The notes below the pieces were generated by a model, which ran no database searches, had not been told where the DNA came from, and saw nothing but the letters and a program-made list of their open reading frames with translations. Made by a program: the position numbers and the translations under genes. Shown here piece after piece: positions 13,282 through 26,009 of a stretch of 64,000 nt of DNA. How positions within the stretch are numbered: the first letter of the stretch is position 1; the number at the start of each line of letters is the position of its first letter. The DNA comes from Calliopsis andreniformis (lineage: Eukaryota > Arthropoda > Insecta > Hymenoptera > Andrenidae): assembly GCF_051401765.1 (NCBI RefSeq), contig NW_027480594.1, positions 62,001 through 126,000 on the forward strand. Reading direction: 5' to 3'.

Positions 13282-13777
13282 CTTCAATCCTCAATCCTCA
13301 ATCCTCAACCTTCAATCCTCAATAATGAATCTTCAATCATCAATCCTCAATTCTCAATCCTCAATCCTTAATCCTCAGACCTCAAACATCAATATTCAAC
13401 CCTCAGTCCTCGTCCTCAATCCACAACCCTCAATCCTCAGTCCTCAATATTCAATCATCAATATTCAATCTTCAATCCTCAATCCTCAATCCTCAATCCT
13501 CAATCCTCAATCCTCAATCCTCAATCTTCAATCATCAATATTCAATCTTCAGACCTCAATTCTCAATCCTCAATCCTCAATCCTCAATCCTCAATGTTCA
13601 ATCCGCAATACCCAATCCTCAATCTTCAATCATCAATCCTCAATCCTCAATCCTCAATTCGCAATACTCAGTCCTCAATTCTCAGTCCTCAAACCTCAAT
13701 CCTGAATCCACAATTCTGAATCCTGAATCTTCAGACCTCAGTCCTCAACAATCAGTTGTCAATTCTCAGTCCTCAAT

Positions 13778-13889
13778 AGAATATCATCAATTCACACATT
13801 TCAATACTCAATACTCAATCTGCACTCTTCAAATCTCTATCCACAAACATCAATTCTCATCACTCAACCCTCAACACTCAGTCCCCAAT
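13778..13889 (+). repeat. AGAATAT element 8 (CTGCACTC subtype)
   Basis: CTGCACTC subtype with the CAGTTGTC lead; in copy 2 of the 1034-bp pair. Confidence 0.9.
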
Positions 13890-14203
13890 CCTCAATCTTC
13901 AATCCTCAATCCTCAATCCTCAATTCTCATTCCTCAATCCTCAGTCCTCAGACCTCAAACCTCAATCCTCAACTCTCAGCCCTCATCCTCAATCCTCAAT
14001 CCTCAATCCTCAATCCTCAATATTCAATCCTCAATACTCAATCCTCAATCGTCAAACCTCAATCCTCAAGCGTCAATCCTCAATCCTGAATCCTCAACCC
14101 TCAATCCTCAGTCCTCAAACCTCAATCCCTAATCCTCAATCCTGAATCCTCAATCTTCAGCCCTCAGTCCTCTTAAATCAATTGTCAATCCTCAGTCCTC
14201 AAT

Positions 14204-14315
14204 AGAATATCCTCAATTCACAGTTTTCAATACTCAATCCCCATTCTTCACACTTCAAATCTCAATCCACAAATATCAATTCTCATCACTAAACCATCAA
14301 CACTCAGTCCTCAAT
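14204..14315 (+). repeat. AGAATAT element 9 (divergent variant form)
   Basis: Variant form with a private CACACTTCAAATC in place of CACTCTTCAAATC; 426 bp after element 8. Confidence 0.88.
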
Positions 14316-14358
14316 CTTCAATCCTCAATCCTCAATCCTCAACCTTCAATCCTCAATA

Positions 14359-15992
14359 ATGAATCTTCAATCATCAATCCTCAATCCTCAATCCTCAGTC
14401 CTCAATTCTCAATACTCAGTCCTGAATTCTCAGTCCTCAAACCACAATCCTGAATCCACAATCCTGAATCCTCAATCTTCAGACCTCAGTCCTCAACAAT
14501 CAGTCGTCAATTCTCAGTCCTCAATACAATATCATCAATTCACACATTTCAATACTCAATACTCAATCTGCAATCTTCAAATCTCTATCCACAAACATCA
14601 ATTCTCATCACTCAACCCTCAACACTCAGTCCCCAATCCTCAATCTTCAACCCTCAATCCTCAATCCTCATTTCTCAATCCTCAATCCTCAGTCCTCAGA
14701 CCTCAAACCTCAACCCTCAACTCTCAGCCCTCATCCTCAATCCTCAATCCTCAATCTTCAATCCTCAATCCTCAATCCTCAAGCCTCAATCCTCAATCCC
14801 TAATCCTCAGTCCTCAAACCTCAATCCTCAACACTCAATTCTCAATCCTCAATCTTCAATCCTCAATCCTCAATCCTCAAACCCCAATCCTCAATCCTCA
14901 GGCATCAGTACTCAATCTTCAATACTCAATCCTCAATCCTCAATCCTCAATCCTCAATCCTCAACCCTCAATCCTCATTCCTCAAACCTCAATCCTCAAA
15001 CCTCAGTCCTCATCCTCAATTCTCAATTCTCAATTCTCCATCCTCAATCCTCAATCCTCAATCCTCAATCTTCAATCCTCGATAATCAACCTCCAATCCT
15101 AGATCCTCAATCCCCAATCTTCAATCCTTAATCCTCAATCTACAATCCTTAATTCTCAATCGTCAATCTTCAATCCTCAATACTCAATCTTCAATCCTCA
15201 ATCCTCAATCCTCAATCCTCAATCCTTAATCCTCAATCGTCAATCTTCAATCCTCAATACTCAATCTTCAATCCTCAATACTCAATCCTCAATCCTCAAT
15301 CCTCATTCTTCAATACTCAATACCCAATCCTCAATCTTCAATCCTCAATCCTCAATCCTCAATTCTCAATCCTCAATCCTCAGTCCTCTGTCCTCAAAAC
15401 TCAATCATCAATCCTCAATCTTCAATCCTCAATCCTCAATCCTCAATCATCAATACCCAATCCTCAATTTCAATCCTCAATCCTCAATCCTCAGTTCTCA
15501 ATCCTCAATCCTCAGTCATCAGACCTCAAACCGCAATCCTCAACCCTCAGCCCTCATCCTCCATCCTCAATCCTCAATCCTCAATCCTCAATCCTCAATC
15601 TTCAATCCTCAATTCTCAATCCTCAATCCTCAACCCTCAATCCTCATTCCTCAAGCCTCAATCCTCAACCCTCAGTTCTCATACTCAATCCTCAATTCTC
15701 AATCCTCAATCCTCAATCCTCAATCTTCAATCCTCAATAATCAATCTCCAATTCTAGATCCTCAATCCCCAATCTTCAATCCTTAATCCTCAATATTCAA
15801 TACCCAATCCCCAGTACTCAATCTTCAATCCTCAATGCTCAATCCTCAATCCTCAATCCTCAGTCCTCAGTCCTCAATCTTCAATCCTCAAACCTCAATC
15901 CTCAACCGTCAGTCCTCATCCTCCATCCTCAATCCTCAATCCTCAATCCTCAATCTTCAATCCCCAATACTCAATCTTCAATCCTCAATCCT
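14359..15992 (+). repeat. Downstream copy of the 7.11-8.75 kb segment
   Basis: This is collinear with 7110-8750 at offset 7249-7242. Private changes include ACAATAT in place of AGAATAT at 14526, and TCTCCATCC near 15035. It flows without a boundary into the roughly 5 kb unit that starts at about 15.7 kb. Confidence 0.83.
14526..14637 (+). repeat. AGAATAT element 10 (ACAATAT)
   Basis: The first heptad reads ACAATAT, a private G-to-C change; the rest is canonical. It lies 322 bp after element 9, as elements 3 and 4 do. Confidence 0.88.
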
Positions 15993-16890
15993 CAATCCTC
16001 AATCCTCAATCCTCAATCCTCAGGCATCAATACTCAATCTGCAATACTCAATCCTCAATCCTCAATCCTCAATCCTCAATCCTCAACCATCAATCCTCAT
16101 TCCTCAAACCTCAACCCTCAACCCTCAGTCCTCATTCTCAATACTCAATTCTCAACCCTCAATCCTCAATCCTCAGTCTTCAATCCTCAATAATCAATAT
16201 CCGATCCTAGATCCTCAATCCTCAATCCTCAATCCTCAATCTTCAATCCTCAATACTCAATCTGCAATCCTCAATCCTCAAACCTCAATCCTCAATCCTC
16301 ATTCCTCAATACCCAATCCTCAATCTTCAATCCTCAAACCTCAATCCTCAATTCTCAATCCTCAATCCTTAATCCTCAGACCTCAAACATCAATATTCAA
16401 CCCTCAGTCCTCGTCCTCAATCCACAACCCTCAATCCTCAATCCTCAATATTCAATCCTCAATACTCAATCTTCAATCCTCAATCCTCAATCCTCAATCC
16501 TCATTCTTCAATCCTCAAAACCCAATCCTCAATCTTCAATACTCAATCCTCAATCCTCAATTCTCAGTCCTCAATCCTCAATCCCCAGACTTCAAACATC
16601 AATACTCAACCCTCAGTCCTCGTCCTCTAATCCTCAACCCTCAATCCTCAATCCTCAATCTTCAATCATCAATATTCAATCTTCAGTCCTCAACACTCAA
16701 TCCTCAATCCTCAATCCTCAATCCTCAATATTCAATCCGCAATACCCAATCCTCAATCTTCAATCCTCAGTCCTCAATCCTCAGTCCTCAATTCTCAGTC
16801 CTTAAACCTCAATCCTGAATCCACAATCCTGAATCCTCAATCTTCAGTCCTCAGTCCTCAACAATCAGCCGTCAATTCTCAGTCCTCAAT

Positions 16891-17002
16891 AGAATATCAT
16901 CAATTCACACATTTCAATACTCAATACTCAATCTGCAATCTTCAAATCTCTATCCACAAACATCAATTCTCATCACTCAACCCTCAACACTCAGTCCCCA
17001 AT
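16891..17002 (+). repeat. AGAATAT element 11
   Basis: Canonical, with the CAGCCGTC lead shared only with the element at 22059. Confidence 0.9.
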
Positions 17003-17788
17003 CCTCAATCTTCAATCCTCAATCCTCAATCCTCAATTCTCAATCCTCAATCCTCAGTCCTCAGACCTCAAAACTCAATCCTCAACTCTCAGCCCTCATC
17101 CTCAATCATCAATCCTCAATCTTCAATCCTCAATCCTCAGTCCTCAAGCCTCAATCCTCAATCTTCAATCCTCAGTCTTCAAACCACAATCCTCAACACT
17201 CAATTCTCAATCCTCAATCTTCAATCCTCAATCCTCAATCCTCAATCCTCAAACCCCAATCCTCAATCCTCAGGCATCAATACTCAATCTTCAATACTCA
17301 ATCCTCAATCCTCAATCCTCAATCCTCCATCCTCAACCCTCAATCCTCATTCCTCAAACCTCAATCCTCAACCCTCAGTCCTCATCCTCAATTCTCAATT
17401 CTCAATTCTCAATCCTCAATCCTCAATCCTCAATCTTCAATCCTCAATAATCAACCTCCAATCCTAGATCCTCAATCCCCTATCTTGAATCCTTAATCCC
17501 CAATCTTCGATCCTCAATACTCAATCTTCAATCCTCAATCCTCAATTCTCAATCCTCGATCCTCATTCTTCAATACTCAATACCCAATCCTCAATCTTCA
17601 ATCCTCAATCCTCAGTCCTCAATTCTCAATCCTCAATCCTCAGTCCTCTGTCCTCAAACCTCAATCCTCTACCCTCAGCCCTCATCCTCCATCCTCAATC
17701 CTCAATCATCAATCCTCAATCTTATATCCTCAATATTCAATCTTCAATCCTCAATCCTCAATCCTCAATCCTCAATCCTCAATCCTCA

Positions 17789-18693
17789 GTGATCAATACT
17801 CAATCTTCAATACTCAACCCTCAATCCTCAATCCTCAATCCTCAATCCTCAATCCTCAATCCTCAATCCTCAATCTTCAATCCTCAATACTCAATCCTCA
17901 ATACTCAATTCTCAATCTTCAATCCTGAATACCCACTCCTCAATCTTCAATCCTCAATCCTCAATCCTCAATCCTAATTCCTCAATCCTCATTCTTCAAT
18001 CATCAATACCCAATCCTCAATTTCAATCCTCAATCCTCAATCCTCAATTCTCAATCCTCAATCCTCAGTCCTCAGACCTCAAACCGCAATCCTCAACACT
18101 CAGCCCTCATCCTCCATTCTCAATCCTCAATCCTCAATCCTCAATCCTCAATCTTCAACCCTCAATTCTCAATACTCAATCCTCAACCCTCAATCCTCAT
18201 ACCTCAAACCTCAATCCTCAACCCTCAGTTCTCATGCTCAATTCTCAATTCTCAATCCTCAATCCTCAATCCTCAATCTTCAATCCTCAATAATCAATCT
18301 CCAATTCTAGATCCTCAATCACCAATCTTCAACCCTTAATCCTCAATATTCAATCCCCAATCCCCAGTACTCAATCTTCAATCCTCAATGCTCAATCCTC
18401 AATCCTCAATCCTCAGTCCTCAGTCCTCAATCTTCAATCCTCAAACCTCAATCCTCAACCGTCAGTCCTCATTCTCCATCCTCAATCCTCAATCCTGAAT
18501 CCTCAATCTTCAATCCCCAATACTCAAACTTCAATCCTCAATCCTCAATCCTCAATCCTCAATCCTCAATCCTCAGGCATCAATACTCAATCTGCAATAC
18601 TCAATCCTCAATCCTCAATCCTCAACCCTCAGTCCTCATCATCAATTCTCAATTCTCAATCCTCAATCCTCAATCGTCAATCCTCAATCCTCA
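17789..18693 (+). repeat. 905-bp subrepeat, first copy, of the ~5 kb unit
   Basis: It begins at GTGATCAATACTCAATC and ends where the same landmark recurs at 18694. It carries CTGAATACCCACTCC, CAACACTCAGCCCTC, one TCTAGA site, CAATGCTCAATCC and TCCTGAATCC in that order. The second copy (from 18694) repeats this order up to about 19.56 kb but has lost the CAATGCTC stretch. Confidence 0.83.
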
Positions 18694-19888
18694 GTGATCA
18701 ATACTCAATCTTCAATACTCAACCCTCAATCCTCAATCCTCAATCCTCAATCCTCAATCCTCAATCCTCAATCCTCAATCTTCAATCCTCAATACTCAAT
18801 CCTCAATACTCAATCCTCCAATCTTCAATCCTGAATACCCACTCCTCAATCTTCAATCCTCAATCCTCAATCCTCAATCCTAATTCCTCAATCCTCATTC
18901 TTCAATCATCAATACCCAATCCTCAATTTCAATCCTCAATCCTCAAACCTCAATTCTCAATCCTCAATCCTCAGTCCTCAGACCTCAAACCGCAATCCTC
19001 AACACTCAGCCCTCATCCTCCATTCTCAATCCTCAATCCTCAATCCTCAATCCTCAATCTTCAATCCTCAATTCTCAATCCTCAATCCTCAACCCTCAAT
19101 CCTCATTCCTCAAACCTCAATCCTCAACCCTCAGTTCTCATACTCAATTCTCAATTCTCAATCCTCAATCCTCAATCCTCAATCTTCAATCCTCAATAAT
19201 CAATCTCCAATTCTAGATCCTCAATCCCCAATCTTCAACCCTTAATACTCAATATTCAATCCCCAATCCCCAGTACTCAATCTTCAATCCTCAAACCTCA
19301 ATCCTCAACCGTCAGTCCTCATTCTCCATCCTCAATCCTCAATCCTGAATCCTCAATCTTCAATCCCCAATACTCAAACTTCAATCCTCAATCCTCAATC
19401 CTCAATCCTCAATCCTCAATCCTCAGGCATCAATACTCAATCTGCAATACTCAATCCTCAATCCTCAATCCTCAACCCTCAGTCCTCATCATCAATTCTC
19501 AATTCTCAATCCTCAATCCTCAATCCTCAACCTTCAATCCTCAATAATCAATACCCGATCCTAGATCCTCAATCCTCAATCCTCAATCCTCAATCTTCAA
19601 TCCCCAATACTCAATCTGCAATCCTCAATCCTCAAACCTCAATCCTCAACCCTCATTCCTCAATACCCAATCCTCAATCTTCAATCCTCAATCCTCAATC
19701 CTCAATGTTCAATCCGCAATACCCAATCCTCAATCTTCAATCCTCAATCCTCAATACTCAGTCCTCAATTCTCAATACTCAGTCCTCAATTCTCAGTCCT
19801 CAAACCTCAATCCTGAATCCACAATCCTGAATCCTCAATCTTCAGACATCAGTCCTCAACAATCAGTCGTCAATTCTCAGTCCTCAAT

Positions 19889-20000
19889 AGAATATCATCA
19901 ATTCACACATTTCAATACTCAATACTCAATCTGCAATCTTCAAATCTCTATCCACAAACATCAATTCTCATCACTCAACCCTCAACACTCAGTCCCCAAT
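19889..20000 (+). repeat. AGAATAT element 12
   Basis: Canonical; first copy followed by CCGCAATC, a marker kept in most later copies. Confidence 0.9.
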
Positions 20001-22058
20001 CCGCAATCTTCAATCCTCAATCCTCAATCCTCAATTCTCAATCCTCAAACCTCAATCCTCAACCCTCAATTCTCAATCCTCAATCTTCAACCCTCAATCC
20101 TCAATCCTCAAACCCCAATCCTCAATCCTCAGGCATCAATACTCAATCTTCAATACTCAATCCTCAATCCTCAATCCTCAATCCTCAATCCTCAACCCTC
20201 AATCCTCATTCCTCAAACCTCAATCCTCAACCCTCGGTCCTCATCCTCAATTCTCAATTCTCAATTCTCAATCCTCAATCCTCAATCCTCAATCTTCAAT
20301 ACTCAGTAATCAACCTCCAATCCTAGATCCTCAATTCCCAATCTTCAATCCTTAATCCCCAATCTTCAATCCTTAATTCTCAATCGTCAATCTTCAATCC
20401 TCAATACTCAATCTTCAATCCTCAATCCTCAATCCTCAATCCTCAATCCTTAATCCTCAATCGTCAATCTTCAATCCTCACTACTCATCTTCAATCCTCA
20501 ATCCTCAATCCTCAATCCTCAATCCTCATTCTTCAATACTCAATACCCAATCCTCAATCTTCAATCCTCAATCCTCATTCCTCAATTCTCAATCCTCAAT
20601 CCTCAGTGCTCTGTCCTCAAACCTCAATCCTCTACCCTCAGCCCTCATCCTCCATCCTCAATCCTCAATCATCAATCCTCAATCTTATATCCTCAATATT
20701 CAATCTTCAATCCACAATCCTCAATCCTCAATCCTCAATCCTCAATCCTCAGTGATCAATACTCAATCTTCAATACTCAACCCTCAATCCTCAATCCTCA
20801 ATCCTCAGTACTCAATCCTCAATCCTCAACCTTGAATCCTCAATACTCAATCTTCAATCCTCAATCCTCAATCCTCAATCCTCAATCTTCAATCCTCAAT
20901 AATCAATCTCCAATTCTAGATCCTCAATCCCCAATCTTCAATCCTTAATCCTCAATATTCAATACCCAATCCCCAGTACTCAATCTTCAATCCTCAATGC
21001 TCAATCCTCAATCCTCAATCCTCAGTCCTCAGTCCTCAATCTTCAATCCTCAAACCTCAATCCTCAACCGTCAGTCCTCATCCTCCATCCTCAATCCTCA
21101 ATCCTCAATCCTCAATCTTCAATCCCCAATACTCAATCTTCAATCCTCAATCCTCAATCCTCAATCCTCAATCCTCAATCCTCAATCCTCAGGCATCAAT
21201 ACTCAATCTGCAATACTCAATCCTCAATCCTCAATCCTCAATCCTCAATCCTCAACCATCAAATCTCATTCCTCAAACCTCAACCCTCAACCCTCAGTCC
21301 TCATTCTCAATACTCAATTCTCAACCCTCAATCCTCAATCCTCAGTCTTCAATCCTCAATAATCAATATCCGATCCTAGATCCTCAATCCTCAATCCTCA
21401 ATCCTCAATCTTCAATCCTCAATACTCAATCTGCAATCCTCAATCCTCAAACCTCAATCCTCAATCCTCATTCCTCAATACCCAATCCTCAATCTTCAAT
21501 CCTCAAACCTCAATCCTCAATTCTCAATCCTCAATCCTTAATCCTCAGACCTCAAACATCAACATTCAACCCTCAGTCCTCGTCCTCAATCCACAACCCT
21601 CAATCCTCAATCCTCAATATTCAATCCTCAATACTCAATCTTCAAACCTCAATCCTCAATCCTCAATCCTCATTCTTCAATCCTCAAAACCCAATCCTCA
21701 ATCTTCAATACTCAATCCTCAATCCTCAATTCTCAGTCCTCAATTCTCAATCCCCAGACTTCAAACATCAATACTCAACCCTCAGTCCTCGTCCTCAATC
21801 CTCAACCCTCAATCCTCAATCCTCAATCTTCAATCATCAATATTCAATCTTCAGTCCTCAACACTCAATCCTCAATCCTCAATCCTCAATCCTCAATGTT
21901 CAATCCGCAATACCCAATCCTCAATCTTCAATCCTCAGTCCTCAATCCTCAGTCCTCAATTCTCAGTCCTTAAACCTCAATCCTGAATCCACAATCCTGA
22001 ATCCTCAATCTTCAGTCCTCAGTCCTCAACAATCAGCCGTCAATTCTCAGTCCTCAAT

Positions 22059-22170
22059 AGAATATCATCAATTCACACATTTCAATACTCAATACTCAAT
22101 CTGCAATCTTCAAATCTCTATCCACAAACATCAATTCTCATCACTCAACCCTCAACACTCAGTCCCCAAT
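22059..22170 (+). repeat. AGAATAT element 13
   Basis: Canonical, CAGCCGTC lead; counterpart of element 11 at offset 5168. Confidence 0.9.
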
Positions 22171-22313
22171 CCTCAATCTTCAATCCTCAATCCTCAATCC
22201 TCAATTCTCAATCCTCAATCCTCAGTCCTCAGACCTCAAAACTCAATCCTCAACTCTCAGCCCTCATCCTCAATCATCAATCCTCAATCTTCAATCCTCA
22301 ATCCTCAGTCCTC

Positions 22314-22627
22314 AAGCCTCAATCCTCAATCCTCAATCCTCAGTCTTCAAACCACAATCCTCAACACTCAATTCTCAATCCTCAATCTTCAATCCTCAAT
22401 CCTCAATCCTCAATCCTCAAACCCCAATCCTCAATCCTCAGGCATCAATACTCAATCTTCAATACTCAATCCTCAATCCTCAATCCTCAATCCTCCATCC
22501 TCAACCCTCAATCCTCATTCCTCAAACCTCAATCCTCAACCCTCAGTCCTCATCCTCAATTCTCAATTCTCAATTCTCAATCCTCAATCCTCAATCCTCA
22601 ATCTTCAATCCTCAATCCTCAGTCCTC
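22314..22627 (+). repeat. 314-bp local tandem duplication, first copy
   Basis: CTCAAGCCTCAATCC occurs at about 22314 and again at about 22628, with CAGTCTTCAAACC, CAAACCCCAATCC, CAGGCATCAATAC and CAATCCTCCATCC following in the same order. The equivalent place in the 15.7 kb copy has it once. 314 is 6 mod 7, which fits the one CCTCAT hexamer it spans. The second copy runs to about 22.94 kb. Confidence 0.88.
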
Positions 22628-23270
22628 AAGCCTCAATCCTCAATCCTCAATCCTCAGTCTTCAAACCACAATCCTCAACACTCAATTCTCAATCCTCAAT
22701 CTTCAATCCTCAATCCTCAATCCTCAATCCTCAAACCCCAATCCTCAATCCTCAGGCATCAATACTCAATCTTCAATACTCAATCCTCAATCCTCAATCC
22801 TCAATCCTCCATCCTCAACCCTCAATCCTCATTCCTCAAACCTCAATCCTCAACCCTCAGTCCTCATCCTCAATTCTCAATTCTCAATTCTCAATCCTCA
22901 ATCCTCAATCCTCAATCTTCAATCCTCAATAATCAACCTCCAATCCTAGATCCTCAATCCCCAATCTTGAATCCTTAATCCCCAATCTTCGATCCTCAAT
23001 ACTCAATCTTCAATCCTCAATCCTCAATTCTCAATCCTCAATCCTCATTCTTCAATACTCAATACCCAATCCTCAATCTTCAATCCTCAATCCTCAGTCC
23101 TCAATTCTCAATCCTCAATCCTCAGTCCTCTGTCCTCAAACCTCAATCCTCTACCCTCAGCCCTCATCCTCCATCCTCAATCCTCAATCATCAATCCTCA
23201 ATCTTATATCCTCAATATTCAATCTTCAATCCTCAATCCTCAGTCCTCAATCCTCAATCCTCAATCCTCA

Positions 23271-24175
23271 GTGATCAATACTCAATCTTCAATACTCAAC
23301 CCTCAATCCTCAATCCTCAATCCTCAATCCTCAATCCTCAATCCTCAATCCTCAATCTTCAATCCTCAATACTCAATCCTCAATACTCAATACTCAATCT
23401 TCAATCCTGAATACCCACTCCTCAATCTTCAATCCTCAATCCTCAATCCTCAATCCTAATTCCTCAATCCTCATTCTTCAATCATCAATACCCAATCCTC
23501 AATTTCAATCCTCAATCCTCAATCCTCAATTCTCAATCCTCAATCCTCAGTCCTCAGACCTCAAACCGCAATCCTCAACACTCAGCCCTCATCCTCCATT
23601 CTCAATCCTCAATCCTCAATCCTGAATCCTCAATCTTCAATCCTCAATTCTCAATCCTCAATCCTCAACCCTCAATCCTCATACCTCAAACCTCAATCCT
23701 CAACCCTCAGTTCTCATACTCAATTCTCAATTCTCAATCCTCAATCCTCAATCCTCAATCTTCAATCCTCAATAATCAATCTCCAATTCTAGATCCTCAA
23801 TCCCCAATCTTCAACCCTTAATCCTCAATATTCAATCCCCAATCCCCAGTACTCAATCTTCAATCCTCAATGCTCAATCCACAATCCTCAATCCTCAGTC
23901 CTCAGTCCTCAATCTTCAATCCTCAAACCTCAATCCTCAACCGTCAGTCCTCATTCTCCATCCTCAATCCTCAATCCTGAATCCTCAATCTTCAATCCCC
24001 AATACTCAAACTTCAATCCTCAATCCTCAATCCTCAATCCTCAATCCTCAATCCTCAGGCATCAATACTCAATCTGCAATACTTAATCCTCAATCCTCAG
24101 TCCTCAACCCTCAGTCCTCATCATCAATTCTCAATTCTCAATCCTCAATCCTCAATCGTCAATCCTCAATCCTCA
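23271..24175 (+). repeat. 905-bp subrepeat in copy 2 of the ~5 kb unit
   Basis: This is equivalent to 17789-18693 and has the same 905-bp spacing between GTGATCA landmarks (23271 and 24176). The next subrepeat runs from 24176 to about 25.08 kb and is 1 bp out of register because of TCCTCCAATC near 24299, exactly as in copy 1. This +1 slip therefore predates duplication of the ~5 kb unit. Confidence 0.83.
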
Positions 24176-25447
24176 GTGATCAATACTCAATCTTCAATAC
24201 TCAACCCTCAATCCTCAATCCTCAATCCTCAATCCTCAATCCTCAATCCTCAATCCTCAATCTTCAATCCTCAATACTCAATCCTCAATACTCAATCCTC
24301 CAATCTTCAATCCTGAATACCCACTCCTCAATCTTCAATCCTCAATCCTCAATCCTCAATCCTAATTCCTCAATCCTCATTCTTCAATCATCAATACCCA
24401 ATCCTCAATTTCAATCCTCAATCCTCAATCCTCAGTTCTCAATCCTCAATCCTCAGTCCTCAGACCTCAAACCGCAATCCTCAACACTCAGCCCTCATCC
24501 TCCATTCTCAATCCTCAATCCTCAATCCTCAATCCTCAATCTTCAATCCTCAATTCTCAATCCTCAATCCTCAACCCTCAATCCTCATTCCTCAAACCTC
24601 AATCCTCAACCCTCAGTTCTCATACTCAATTCTCAATTCTCAATCCTCAATCCTCAATCCTCAATCTTCAATCCTCAATAATCAATCTCCAATTCTAGAT
24701 CCTCAATCCCCAATCTTCAACCGTTAATACTCAATATTCAATCCCCAATCCCCAGTACTCAATCTTCAATCCTCAATGCTCAATCCTCAATCCTCAATCC
24801 TCAGTCCTCAGTCCTCAATCTTCAATCCTCAAACCTCAATCCTCAACCGTCAGTCCTCATTCTCCATCCTCAATCCTCAATCCTGAATCCTCAATCTTCA
24901 ATCCCCAATACTCAAACTTCAATCCTCAATCCTCAATCCTCAATCCTCAATCCTCAATCCTCAGGCATCAATACTCAATCTGCAATACTCATTCCTCAAT
25001 CCTCAATCCTCAACCCTCAGTCCTCATCATCAATTCTCAATTCTCAATCCTCAATCCTCAATCCTCAACCTTCAATCCTCAATAATCAATACCCGATCCT
25101 AGATCCTCAATCCTCAATCCTCAATCCTCAATCTTCAATCCCCAATACTCAATCTGCAATCCTCAATCCTCAAACCTCAATCCTCAACCCTCATTCCTCA
25201 ATACCCAATCCTCAATCTTCAATCCTCAATCCTCAATCCTCAATGTTCAATCCGCAATACCCAATCCTCAATCTTCAATCCTCAATCCTCAATACTCAGT
25301 CCTCAATTCTCAATACTCAGTCCTCAATTCTCAATACTCAGTCCTCAATTCTCAGTCCTCAAACCTCAATCCTGAATCCACAATCCTGAATCCTCAATCT
25401 TCAGACATCAGTCCTCAACAATCAGTCGTCAATTCTCAGTCCTCAAT

Positions 25448-25559
25448 AGAATATCATCAATTCACACATTTCAATACTCAATACTCAATCTGCAATCTTC
25501 AAATCTCTATCCACAAACATCAATTCTCATCACTCAACCCTCAACACTCAGTCCCCAAT
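25448..25559 (+). repeat. AGAATAT element 14
   Basis: Canonical, followed by CCGCAATC; counterpart of element 12 at offset 5559. Confidence 0.9.
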
Positions 25560-26009
25560 CCGCAATCTTCAATCCTCAATCCTCAATCCTCAATTCTCAA
25601 TCCTCAAACCTCAATCCTCAACCCTCAATTCTCAATCCTCAATCTTCAACCCTCAATCCTCAATCCTCAAACCCCAATCCTCAATCCTCAGGCATCAATA
25701 CCCAATCTTCAATACTCAATCCTCAATCCTCAATCCTCAATCCTCAATCCTCAACCCTCAATCCTCATTCCTCAAACCTCAATCCTCAACCCTCGGTCCT
25801 CATCCTCAATTCTCAATTCTCAATTCTCAATCCTCAATCCTCAATCCTCAATCTTCAATACTCAGTAATCAACCTCCAATCCTAGATCCTCAATTCCCAA
25901 TCTTCAATCCTTAATCCCCAATCTTCAATCCTTAATTCTCAATCGTCAATCTTCAATCCTCAATACTCAATCTTCAATCCTCAATCCTCAATCCTCAATC
26001 CTCAATCCT

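Larger units (their letters stand above)
12301..13334 (+). repeat. 1034-bp tandem duplication, copy 1
   Basis: CTCTTAAATC at 13136 recurs at 14170, AATAATGAATC at about 13322 recurs at about 14356, and TCAGACCTCAAACATC at 12341 recurs at 13375, all at offset 1034. The copy carries a canonical and a variant AGAATAT element. It is itself related to about 6.1-7.13 kb at offset 6215. Confidence 0.85.
13335..14368 (+). repeat. 1034-bp tandem duplication, copy 2
   Basis: This copy has the same order of landmarks as copy 1. It gained one heptad before its AGAATAT element and lost one after it (element spacing 426 instead of 433), so the total length is unchanged. Both changes are whole heptads. Private variants include CAGTTGTCAATTC, where copy 1 has CAGTCGTC. 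Confidence 0.85.
15700..20447 (+). repeat. ~5 kb HOR unit, copy 1
   Basis: This matches about 20.86-26.01 kb. The offset is 5162-5168 at the left, then 5482 after a 314-bp local duplication in copy 2, then 5559 at the last AGAATAT element (19889 versus 25448) because copy 1 lacks a stretch near 19289. It contains two 905-bp subrepeats starting with GTGATCAATAC at 17789 and 18694. It also contains TCCTCCAATC near 18820, a +1 slip that the first subrepeat lacks. Confidence 0.85.
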
